Below are positions 1 to 11,070 of a stretch of 64,000 bases of DNA, one piece after another. The DNA is from Amaranthus tricolor (taxonomy: Eukaryota; Streptophyta; Magnoliopsida; Caryophyllales; Amaranthaceae), in contig NC_080049.1 of the NCBI RefSeq assembly GCF_026212465.1, positions 3,559,362 through 3,623,361 on the forward strand. The letters run 5' to 3'. The number at the start of each line of letters is the position of its first letter. Within the stretch, counting starts at the first letter, position 1. Under the pieces are notes generated by a model. The model saw only the letters and a program-made list of their open reading frames with translations, searched no databases and was not told where the DNA came from. Both the position numbers and the translations under genes were made by a program.

Positions 1-965
1 TATGCGGAAAAGTGGTAAAAACGCTTAAAAACCCTTAAAATCGCAACTTAACACGTAATTTCTAGCATATGACTATGATTTTCAATTCTAACCATATCAA
101 CACAATAATATTTACCAAATAGAGTTGTGTGCCAAGTTTCGTGCAAAACAAACCAAGTTTGAGCTATTTTATGCGCAAAACTGGAAAAAACGCTTAAAAA
201 CCTTTAAAATATTAATTTAACACGTAATTTCTAGTATATGACTACGATTAACAATACTAACAAATTCAACACAATAAAAAATAACAAATAGCGTTGTGTG
301 CCAAGTTTCGTGCAAAACAAACCAAGTTTAAGCTACTTTATGCGCAAAAGTGGCAAAACCGCTTAAAAACCCTTAAAAGCTCAACTTGACACGTAATTTC
401 TAGCATATGACTATGATTTTCAATTCTAACCACTTCAACACAATAATATATACCAAATAGTGCTGTGTGCCATATTTCGTACAAAAAAATCCAATTTTGA
501 TCTAATTTATGCGCAACAGTGGAAAAAACGTTTAAAAACCCATAAAATCGCAACTTAACTCGAAATTTCTAGCATATGACTATGATTTTCCATTTTAACC
601 ACTTCATCACAATAATATATGCCAAACAATGTTGTGTGCCTAGTGTTGTGCAAAACAAACCAAGTGTGAGGTACTTTATGCTCAAAAGTGGCAAAAACGC
701 TTAAAAACCCTTAAAATCGCAACTTAACAAGTAATTTCTAGCATATGACTATGATTTTCAATTCTAACGACTTCAACACAATAATATATACCAAACAGTG
801 TTGCGTGCCAAGTTTGGTGCAAAACAAACCAAGTTTGAGCTACTTTATGCCCGAAAGTGGAAAAAACGCTTAAAAACCCTTAAAAGCTCAACTTAACACG
901 TAATTTCTAGCATATGACTATGATTAACAATTCTAACTACTTCAACACAATAATATATACGAAAT
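1..965. repeat. segmental duplicate block A, copy 1
   Basis: A block of about 5.7 monomers that matches 6185-7150 at an offset of 6184-6185. The match is recognisable by shared private variants: TATGCGGAAAAGTGG at the start, the TTTACCAAATAGAGTTG monomer, AATATTAATTTAAC, the CTTGACACG monomer, CTCGAAATTTC, and CTAACGACTTC. The copies part company just after the CTAACTACTTC monomer. The block is cut by the left edge of the window, so its true length is unknown. Confidence 0.85.
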
Positions 966-1003
966 AGTGTTGCGTGCCAAGATTCGTGCAGAACAAACCA
1001 AGT

Positions 1004-1172
1004 TTGAGCTACTTTATGCGCAAAAGTGGCAAAAACGCTTAAAAACCCTTAAAATAGTAACTTAACACGTAATTTCTAGCATATGACTACGATTAACAAT
1101 TATAACCACTTCAACACAATAAAAAATAACAAATAGTGTTGTGTGCCAAGTTTCGTGGAAAACAAACCAAGT
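1004..1172. repeat. reference satellite monomer (169 bp)
   Basis: A typical full-length monomer, chosen as a reference frame that starts at TTGAGCTAC. GC content by hand count of the consensus is 57 of 169 (about 34%). Order of elements: TGCGCA palindrome at about 14-19; four A-tracts at 19-51; a variable trinucleotide zone (TCGCAAC, GCTCAAC or AGTAAC) at about 52-58; the conserved ACGTAATTTCTAGCATATGAC at about 64-84 with the CATATG palindrome; a variable AT-rich stretch at about 86-100; CCACTTCAACACAATAATAT at about 103-122; TAGTGTTGTGTGCC at about 131-144; a highly variable 146-153 window; then GCAAAACAAACCAAG to the end. Confidence 0.9.
1022..1054. other. helically phased A-tracts (predicted bend), example copy
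   Basis: Four A-tracts of 4, 5, 5 and 4 bases start at 1022, 1031, 1041 and 1051, that is, 9, 10 and 10 bp apart. A-tracts repeated at the helical period are known to add up to a fixed DNA curve. The same four tracts recur in nearly every monomer of the window, with small length changes, so the array as a whole would carry one bend per 169 bp. The bend and any role in nucleosome placement are inferred. Confidence 0.7.
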
Positions 1173-4044
1173 TTAAGCTACTTTATGCGCAAAAGTGGCA
1201 AAACCGCTTAAAAACCCTTACAAGCTCAACTTAACACGTAATTTCTAGCATATGACTATGATTTTCAATTCTAACCACTTCAACACAATAATATATACCA
1301 AACGGTGTTGTATGGAAAGTTTGGTGCAAAACAAACAAAGTTTGAACTACTTTATGCCCAAAAGTGGCAAAAACGCTTTAAAACCCTTAAAAGCTCAACT
1401 TAACACGTAATTTCTAGCATATGACTATGATTTTTAATTCTAACCACTTCAATAAAATAAGATATACCCAATACTTTTGTGTGCTAAGATTCGTGCAGAA
1501 CAAACAAAGTTTGAGCTACTTTATGCGCAAAAGTGGCAAAAACGCTTAAAAACCCTTAAAATAGTAACTTAACGCGTAATTTCTAGCATATGACTACGAT
1601 TAACAATTCTAACCACTTCAACACAATAAAAAATAACAAATAGTGTTGTGTGCCAAGTTTCGTGCAAAACAAACCAAGTTTAAGCTACTTTATGCGCAAA
1701 AGTGGTAAAATCGCTTAAAAACCCTTAAAAGCTCAACTTAACACGTAATTACTAGCATATGACTATGATTTTCAATTCTAACCACTACAACACAATAATA
1801 TATGCCAAATAGTGCATTGTACCATGTTTTGTACAAAATAATCCAATTTTGATCTAATTTATGTGCAAAAGTGGAAAAAACGCTTAAAAACCCATAAAAT
1901 CGCAACTTAACTCGTACTTTCTAGCTTATGACTATGATTTTCCATTCTAACCACTTCATCACAATAATATATGCCAAACAGTGTTGTGTGCCTAGTTTTG
2001 TGCAAAACAAACCAAGGTTGAGGTACTTTATGCTCAAAAGTGGCAAAAACGCTTAAAAACCCTTAAAATTGCAACTTAACACGTAATTTGTAGTATGTGA
2101 CTATGATTTTCAATTCTAACCACTTCAACACAATAATATATACCAAATAGTGTTGTTTGCCAAGTTACATGCAAAACAAACCAAGTTTGAGCTACTTTAT
2201 GCGCAAAAGTGGCAAAAACGCTTAAAAACGCTTAAAATCGCAACTTCACCTGCAATTTCTATCATATGACTATGATTTTCAATTCTAACCACTTCAACAA
2301 AATACTATATACCAAATAGTGTTGTGTGCCAAATTACGTGCAAAACCAACCAAGTTTCAGCTACTTTATGCGCAAAAGTGGAAAAAACGTTTAAAAACCC
2401 TTAAAATCGTACCTTAACGTGTAATTTCTAGCATATGACTATGATTTTCAATTCTAAGCACTTCAACACAATAATATATACCAAACAGTGTTGCGTGCCA
2501 AGTTTGGTGCAAAACAATCCATGTTTGGGCTACTTTATGCCCGAAAGTGGCAAAAACGCTTAAAAACCCTTAAAAGCTAAACTTAACACGTAATTTCTAG
2601 CATAAGACTAAGATTTTAAATTCTAACCACTTCAACACAATAATATATACCAAATAGTGTTGTATGCCAAGTTTCGTGCCAAAAAAACCAAGTTTGAGCT
2701 ACTTTATGCGCAAAATCGGAATAAACGCTAAAAACCCTTAAAATCGCAACTTAACTCGTAATTTCTAGCATATGACTATGATTTTCAATTCCAACCACTT
2801 CAACACAATAATATATGCAAAACAGTGTTGTGTGCCTAGTTTGGTGCAAAACAAACCAAGTTTGAGCAACTTGATGCGCAAAAGTGGCAAAAACGCTTAA
2901 AAACCCTTAAAAGCTCAAGTTAACACGTAATTTCTAGCATATGGCTATGATTTTCAATTCTAACCACTTCAACACAATAGTATATACCAAATAGTGTTGT
3001 GTCTTAAGATTCGTGCAAAACAAACCAAGTTTGAGCTACTTTATGCGCAAAAGTGGCTAAAACGCTTAAAAACCCTTAAAATAGTAACTTAACACGTAAT
3101 TTCTAGCATATGACTACAATTTTCAATTCTAACCACTTCAACACCATAAAAAATAACAAATAGTGTTGTGTGCCAAGTTTCGTGCAAAATAAACCAAGTT
3201 TAAGCTACTTTATGCGCAAAAGTGGCAAAAACGCTTAAAAACCCTTAAAATAGCAACATAACACGCAATTTCGAGCATATGACTACGATTTTCAATTCTA
3301 ACCACTTAAACACAATAAAAAATAACAAATAGTGTTGTGTGCCAATTTTCGTGCAAAACAAACCATGTTTGAGCTACTTAATGCGCAAAAGTGCAAAAAT
3401 GCTTAAAAACCCTTAAAAGCTCAACTTAACACGTAATTTCTAGCATATGACTATGATTTTAAATTGTAACCACTTCAACACAATAATATATAACAAATAG
3501 TGTTGTGTGCCAAGTTTCGTACAAAAAAATCCAAGTTTGAGCTAATTTATGCGCAAAAGTGGAAAAAGCACTTAAAAACCCTTAAAATCGCAACTTAACT
3601 TGTAATTCCTAGCATATGACTATGATGTTCAATTCTAACCACTTCAACACAATAATATATGCCAAACAGTGTTGTGTGCCTAGTTTGGTGCAAAACAAAC
3701 CAAGTTAGAGCTACTTTATGCGCAAAATTGGAAAAAACGCTTAAAAACCCTTAAAATCGAAACTTAACACGTAATTTCTAGCATATGACCACGATTTTCA
3801 ATTCTAACCACTTCAACACAATAATATATACCAAATAGTGTTGTGTGCCAAGTTTCGTACAAAAAAAATCCAAGTTTGAGCTAATTTATGCGCAAAAGTG
3901 GAAAAAACACTTAAAAACCCTTAAAATCATAACTTAACTTGTAATTTTTAGCATATGACTATGATGTTCAATTCTAACCACTTCGACACAATAATATATG
4001 CCAAACAGTGTTGTGTGCCTAGTTTGGTGCAACACAATCCAAGT

Positions 4045-4151
4045 TTGAGCTAGTTTATCCGCAAAATGGCAAAAACGCTTAAAAACCCTTAAAATCGCAA
4101 CTTATCACGTTATTTCTAGCATATGACTACGATTTTCAATTGTAACCAAGT
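4045..4151. repeat. truncated monomer, 107 bp
   Basis: The distance between successive TTGAGC landmarks is 107 instead of 169 bp. About 62 bp between CAATTGTAACC and AAGTTTGAGC have been lost, joining the middle of the monomer to its end at an ACCA/ACCAAG match. It sits exactly at the start of duplicate block B. Confidence 0.85.
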
Positions 4152-6040
4152 TTGAGCTACTTAATGCGCAAAAGTGCCAAAAACGCTTAAAAACCCTTAA
4201 AAGCTCAACTTAACACGTAATTTCTAGCATATGACTATGTTTTTCAATTCTAACCACTTCAACAAATTAATATATACCAAATAGTGTTGTGTGCCAAATT
4301 TCGTACAAAAAAAATCCAAGTTTGAGCTAATTTATGCGCAAAAGTGGAAAGCACGCTTAAAAACCCATAAAATCGCAACTTAACTCGTAATTTCTAGCAT
4401 ATGACTATTATTTTCAATTCTAACCATTTCAACACAATAATATATGCCAAACAGTGTTGTGTGCCCAGTTTTGTGCAAAACAAACTAAGTTTGAGGTACT
4501 TTATGCGCAAAAGTGGCAAAAACGCATAAAAACCCTTAAAATCGTATCTTAACACGTAATTTCTAGCATATGACTACGATTTTCAATTCTAACCACTTCA
4601 ACACAATAATATATTACAAATAGTGTTGTTTGTTAAGTTACAAGCAAAACAAACCAAGTTTGAATTAGTTTATGCGCAAAAGTGGCAAAAACGCTTAAAA
4701 ACCCTTAAAATCAAACCTTCATACGCAAAATCTATCATATGACTATGATTTTCAATTCTAACCACTTCAACACAATAATATATACCAAATTGTGTTGTGT
4801 GCCAAGTTTCGTGCAAAACAAACCAAGTTTTAGCTACGTTATGCGCAAATGTGGAAAAAACGCATAAAAACCCTTAAAATCGTAACTTAAAGCGTAATTT
4901 CTAACATATGACTATGATTTTCAATTATAACCACTTAAACACAATAATATATACCAAATAGTGTTGTGTGCCAAGTTTGGTGCAAAACAAACCAAGTTTA
5001 AGCCACTTTATGCCCAAAAGTGGCAAAAACGCTTAAAAACCCTTAAAATCGCAACTTAACTTGTAATTTTTAGCATATGACTATGATTTTCAATTCTAAC
5101 CACTTCAACACAATAATATATGCCAAACAGTGTTTTGTGCCTAGTTTGGTGCAAAACAAACCAAGTTTGAGCTACTTTATGCGCAAAAATGGCAAAAACG
5201 CTTAAAAATCCTTAAAATCGCAACTTAACACGTCATTTCTAACATATGACTACGATTTTCAATTCTAACCACTTCAACACAATAAAAAATACATATAGTG
5301 TTGTGTGCCAATTTTCGTGCAAAACAAACCAAGTTTGAGCTACTTAATGCGCAAAACTGGAAAAACTCTTAAAAACCCTTAAAAGCTCAACTTAACACGT
5401 AATTTCTAGCATATGACTATGATTTTCAATTGTAACCACTTCAACACAATAAAATATACCAAATAGTGTTGTGTGCCAAGTTTCGTACAAAAAAATCCAA
5501 GTTTGAGCTAATTTATGCGCAAAAGTGGAAAAAACACTTAAAAACCCTTATAATCGCTACTTAACTTGTAATTTCAAGCATATGACTATGATGTTCAATT
5601 TTAACCACTTCAACACAATAATATATTCCAAAGAGTGTTGTGTGCCTAGTTTGGTGCAAAACAAACCAGGTTAGAGCTACTTTATGCGCAAAAGTGGCAA
5701 AAACGCATAAAAACCCTTAAAATGGAAACTTAACACGTAATTTCTAGCATATGACTATGATTTTAAATTCTAACCACTTCAACACAATAATATATACCAA
5801 ATAGTGTTGTGTGCCAAGTTACATGCAAAACAAACAAAGTTTGAGCTACTTTATGCGCAAAAGTGGCAAAAACGTTTAAAAAACCTTAAAATCGCAACTT
5901 AACACACAATTTCGAGCATATTACGATGATTTTCAATTCTAACCACTTCAACACAATAAAATACACCAAATAGTGTTGTGTGCCATGTTTCGTGCAAAAC
6001 AAACCAAGTTTGAACTACTTTATGCGCAAAAGGGGAAAAA
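4147..6040. repeat. segmental duplicate block B, copy 1
   Basis: Matches 9345-11070. The offset is a constant 5198 bp from 4147 to about 5168 and 5030 bp from about 5340 to 6040, so this copy has one extra monomer (about 5169-5337) relative to the other. Shared private variants include AAAGTGCCAAAAACGC, TGACTATTATTTTC, the TTTGTTAAGTTACAAGC monomer, TGAATTAG, AACCAGGTTAGAGC and the GCGCAAAAGGGG monomer. Much of the second half (about 5040-6040) also recurs near 13440-14430 and 22480-23470. Confidence 0.85.
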
Positions 6041-6184
6041 CGCTTAAAAACCCTTAAAAGCTAAACTTAACACGTAATTTCTAGCTTATGACTATGATTT
6101 TCAATTCTAACCACTTCAACACAATAATATATACCAAATAGTGTCGTGTGCCAAGATTCGTGCAAAACCAAGTTTGAGCTACAT

Positions 6185-7150
6185 TATGCGGAAAAGTGGC
6201 AAAAACGCTTAAAAACCCTTAAAATCGCAACTTAACACGTAATTTCTAGCATATGACTATGATTTTCAATTCTAACCATATCAACACAATAATATTTACC
6301 AAATAGAGTTGTGTGCCATGTTTCGTGCAAAACAAACCAAGTTTGAGCTATTTTATGCGCAAAACTGGAAAAAACGCTTAAAAACCTTAAAAATATTAAT
6401 TTAACACGTAATTTCTAGTATATGACTACGATTAACAATACTAACAACTTCAACACAATAAAAAATAACAAATAGCGTTGTGTGCCAAGTTTCGTGCAAA
6501 GCAAACCAAGTTTAAGCTACTTTATGCGCAAAAGTGGCAAAACCGCTTAAAAACCCTTAAAAGCTCAACTTGACACGTAATTTCTAGCATATGACTATGA
6601 TTTTCAATTCTAACCACTTCAACACAATAATATATACCAAATAGTGCTGTGTGCCATATTTCGTACAAAAAAATCCAATTTTGATCTAATTTATGCGCAA
6701 CAGTGGAAAAAAACGTTTAAAAACCCATAAAATCGCAACTTAACTCGAAATTTCTAGCATATGACTATGATTTTCCATTTTAACCACTTCATCACAATAA
6801 TATATGCCAAACAATGTTGTGTGCCTAGTGTTGTGCAAAACAAACCAAGTTTGAGGTACTTTATGCTCAAAAGTGGCAAAAACGCTTAAAAACCCTTAAA
6901 ATCGCAACTTAACAAGTAATTTCTAGCATATGACTATGATTTTCAATTCTAACGACTTCAACACAATAATATATACCAAACAGTGTTGCGTGCCAAGTTT
7001 GGTGCAAAACAAACCAAGTTTGAGCTACTTTATGCCCGAAAGTGGAAAAAACGCTTAAAAACCCTTAAAAGCTCAACTTAACACGTAATTTCTAGCATAT
7101 GACTATGATTAACAATTCTAACTACTTCAACACAATAATATATACCAAAT
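6185..7150. repeat. segmental duplicate block A, copy 2
   Basis: Second copy of block A (see 1-965). It differs by scattered single-base changes and one added A in an A-tract. After about 7150 the order of monomer variants no longer follows copy 1, which marks a rearrangement point. The monomer just upstream (about 6160) has lost several bases within its CAAAACAAACCAAG motif. Confidence 0.85.
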
Positions 7151-8710
7151 AGTGTTGTATGCATAGTTTCGTGCCAAAAAAACCAAGTTTGAGCTACTTT
7201 ATAAGCAAATGTAAAAAAAAACGCTTAAAACCCTTAAAATCGTAACTTAACGCGTAATTTCTAGCATATGACTATGATTTTTAATTCTAACCTCTTCAGC
7301 ACAATAATATATACCAAACAGTGTTGTATGGAAAGTTTGGTGCAAAACAAACCATGTTTGAGCTACTTGATGTGCAAAAGTGGCAAAAACGCTTAAAAAC
7401 CCTTAAAATCGCAACTTAACACGTAATTTTTAGCATATGACTATGATTTTCAATTCTAACCACTTCAACACAATAATATATACCAAATAGTGTTGTTTGC
7501 CAAGTTACATGCAAAAAAAAACAAAGTTTGAGCTACTTTATGCGCAAAAGTGGCAAAAACGCTTAAAAACGCTTAAAATCGCAACTTCACCTGCAATTTC
7601 TATCATATGACTATGATTTTAAATTCTAACCACTTCAACAAAATACTATATACAAAATAGTGTTTTGTGCCAAATTACGTGCAAAACAAACCAAGTTTCA
7701 GCTACTTTATGCGCAAAAGTGGAAAAAACGTTTAAAAACCCTTAAAATCGTAACTTAACGTGTAAGTTCTAGCATATGACTATGACTTTCAATTCTAACC
7801 AATTCAACACAATTATATTTAGCAAACAGTGTTACGTGCCAAGTTTGGTGCAAAACAAACCAAGTTTGAGCTGCTTTATGCCCGAAAGTGGCAAAAACGC
7901 TTAAAAACCCTTAAAAGCTCAACTTAACACGTAATTTCAAGCATATGACTATAATTTTCAATTCTAACCACTTCAACATAATAATATATACCAAATAGTG
8001 TTGTATGCCAAGTTTCGTGCCAAAAAAACCAAGTTTGAGCTACTTTATGCGCAAATGTGAATAAAACGCTTAAAAACCCTTAAAATCGTAACTTAACGCG
8101 TAATTTCTAGCATATGACTATGATTTTCAATTCCAACCTCTTCAGCACAATAATATATACCAAACAGTGTTGTATGGAAAGTTTGGTGCAAAACAAACCA
8201 AGTTTGAGCTACTTGATTCGCAAAAGTGGCAAAAACGCTAAAAAACCCTTAAAAGCTCAACTTAACACGTAATTTCTAGCATATGACTATGATTTTCAAT
8301 TCTAACCACTTCAACACAATAATATATAGCAAATAGTGTTGTGTGCCAAGTTTTGTATAAAAAAATCCAAGTTTGAGCTAATTTATGCGCAAAATCGGAA
8401 AAAACGCTGAAAAACCCTTAAAATCGCAACTTAACTCGTAATTTCTAGCATATGACTATGATTTTCAATTCCAACCACTTCAACACAATAATATATGCGA
8501 AACAGTGTTGTGTGCATAGTTTGGTGCAAAACAAACCAAGTTTGAGCTACTTGATGCGCAAAAGTGGCAAAAACGCTTAAAAACCCTTAAAAGCTCAACT
8601 TAACGCGTAATTTCTAGCATATGACTATGATTTTCAATTCTAACTACTTCAACACAATACTATATACCAAATAGTGTTGTGTGCCAAGTTTGATGCAAAA
8701 CAAACTAAGT

Positions 8711-8842
8711 TTTAGCTACTTTATGCGCAAAAGCGGCAAAAACGCTTTAAAACCCTTAAAATCGCAACTTAACACGTAATTTATAACATATGATTATGAT
8801 TTTCAATTCCAACCACTTCAACACAATAATATATACCCAAGT
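8711..8842. repeat. truncated monomer, 132 bp
   Basis: About 37 bp are missing: ATATATACC runs directly into CAAGTTTGAGC, with loss of the AATAGTGTTG to GCAAAACAAAC part. The deletion is again joined through a short CCAA match. Confidence 0.85.
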
Positions 8843-9344
8843 TTGAGCTACTTTATGAGCAAATGTGGATAAAACGCTTAAAAACCCTTAAAATCGTAAC
8901 TTAACGCGTAATTTCTAGCATATGACTATGATTTTCAATTCTAACCACTTCAACACAATAATATATACCAAACAGTGTTGTACGGAAAATTTGGTGCAAA
9001 ACAAACAAAGTTTGAAGTACTTTATGCCCAAAAGTGGCAAAAACGCTTTAAAACCCTTAAAAGCTCAACTTAACACGTAATTTCTAGCATATGACTATGA
9101 TTTTCAATTCTAACCACTTTAATAAAATAATATATACCCAATACTTTTGTGTGCTAAGATTCGTGCAGAACAAACCAAGTTTGAGCTACTTTATGCGCAA
9201 AAGTGGCAAAAACGCTTAAAAACCCTTAAAATAGTAACTTAACGCGTAATTTCTAGCATATGACTACGATTAACAATTCTAACCACTTCAACACAATAAA
9301 AAATAACAAATAGTGTTGTGTGCCAAGTTTCGTGAAAAACAAAC

Positions 9345-11070
9345 CAAGTTTGAGCTACTTAATGCGCAAAAGTGCCAAAAACGCTTAAAAACCCTTAAAA
9401 GCTCAACTTAACACGTAATTTCTAGCATATGACTATGTTTTTCAATTCTAACCACTTCAACAAATTAATATATACCAAATAGTGTTGTGTGCCAAATTTC
9501 GTACAAAAAAAATCCAAGTTTGAGCTAATTTATGCGCAAAAGTGGAAAAAACGCTTAAAAACCCATAAAATCGCAACTTAACTCGTAATTTCTAGCATAT
9601 GACTATTATTTTCAATTCTAACCACCTCAACACAATAATATATGCCAAACAGTGTTGTGTGCCCAGTTTTGTGCAAAACAAACTAAGTTTGAGGTACTTT
9701 ATGCGCAAAAGTGGCAAAAACGCATAAAAACCCTTAAAATCGTATCTTAACACGTAATTTCTAGCATATGACTACGATTTTCAATTCTAACCACTTCAAC
9801 ACAATAATATATTACAAATAGTGTTGTTTGTTAAGTTACAAGCAAAACAAACCAAGTTTGAATTAGTTTATGCGCAAAAGTGGCAAAAACGCTTAAAAAC
9901 CCTTAAAATCAAACCTTCATATGCAAAATCTATCATATGACTATGATTTTCAATTCTAACCACTTCAACACAATAATATATACCAAATTGTGTTGTGTGC
10001 CAAGTTTCGTGCAAAACAAACCAAGTTTGAGCTACGTTATGCGCAAATGTGGAAAAAACGCATAAAAACCCTTAAAATCGTAACTTAACGCGTAATTTCT
10101 AACATATGACTATGATTTTCAATTATAACCACTTAAACACAATAATATATACCAAATAGTGTTGTGTGCCAAGTTTGGTGCAAAACAAACCAAGTTTAAG
10201 CCACTTTATGCCCAAAAGTGGCAAAAACGCTTAAAAACCCTTAAAATCGCAACTTAACTTGTAATTTTTAGCATATGACTATGATGTTCAATTCTAACCA
10301 CTTCAACACAATAATATATGCCAAACAGTGTTTTGTGCCTAGTTTGGTGCAAAACAAACCAAGTTTGAGCTACTTAATGCGCAAAACTGGAAAAACTCTT
10401 AAAAACCCTTAAAAGCTCAACTTAACACGTAATTTCTAGCATATGACTATGATTTTCAATTGTAACCACTTCAACACAATAAAATATACCAAATAGTGTT
10501 GTGTGCCAAGTTTCGTACAAAAAAAATCCAAGTTTAAGCTAATTATGCGCATAAGTGGAAAAAACACTTAAAAACCCTTAAAATCGCTACTTAACTTGTA
10601 ATTTCAAGCATATGACTATGATGTTCAATTTTAACCACTTCAACACAATAATATATGCCAAAGAGTGTTGTGTGCCTAGTTTGGTGCAAAACAAACCAGG
10701 TTAGAGCTACTTTATGCGCAAAAGTGGCAAAAACGCATAAAAACCCTTAAAATCGAAACTTAACACGTAATTTCTAGCATATGACTATGATTTTAAATTC
10801 TAACCACTTCAACACAATAATATATACCAAATAGTGTTGTGTGCCAAGTTACATGCAAAACAAACAAAGTTTGAGCTACTTTATGCGCAAAAGTGGCAAA
10901 AACGTTTAAAAAACCTTAAAATCGCAACTTAACACACAATTTCGAGCATATTACGATGATTTTCAATTCTAACCACTTCAACACAATAAAATACACCAAA
11001 TAGTGTTGTGTGCCATGTTTCGTGCAAAACAAACCAAGTTTGAACTACTTTATGCGCAAAAGGGGAAAAA
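9345..11070. repeat. segmental duplicate block B, copy 2
   Basis: Second copy of block B (see 4147-6040), lacking exactly one monomer at about 10367. The loss keeps the 169-bp register, as expected of unequal exchange between neighbouring monomers. It ends where the GCGCAAAAGGGG monomer leads into the 9.04-kb unit. Confidence 0.85.

Noticed and set aside
338..553. Minus-strand reading frame of 71 codons
   Set aside because: It lies wholly in satellite monomers, recurs in related form with the monomer period, and resembles no protein I know; a 169-bp unit (one more than a multiple of three) gives such chance frames.
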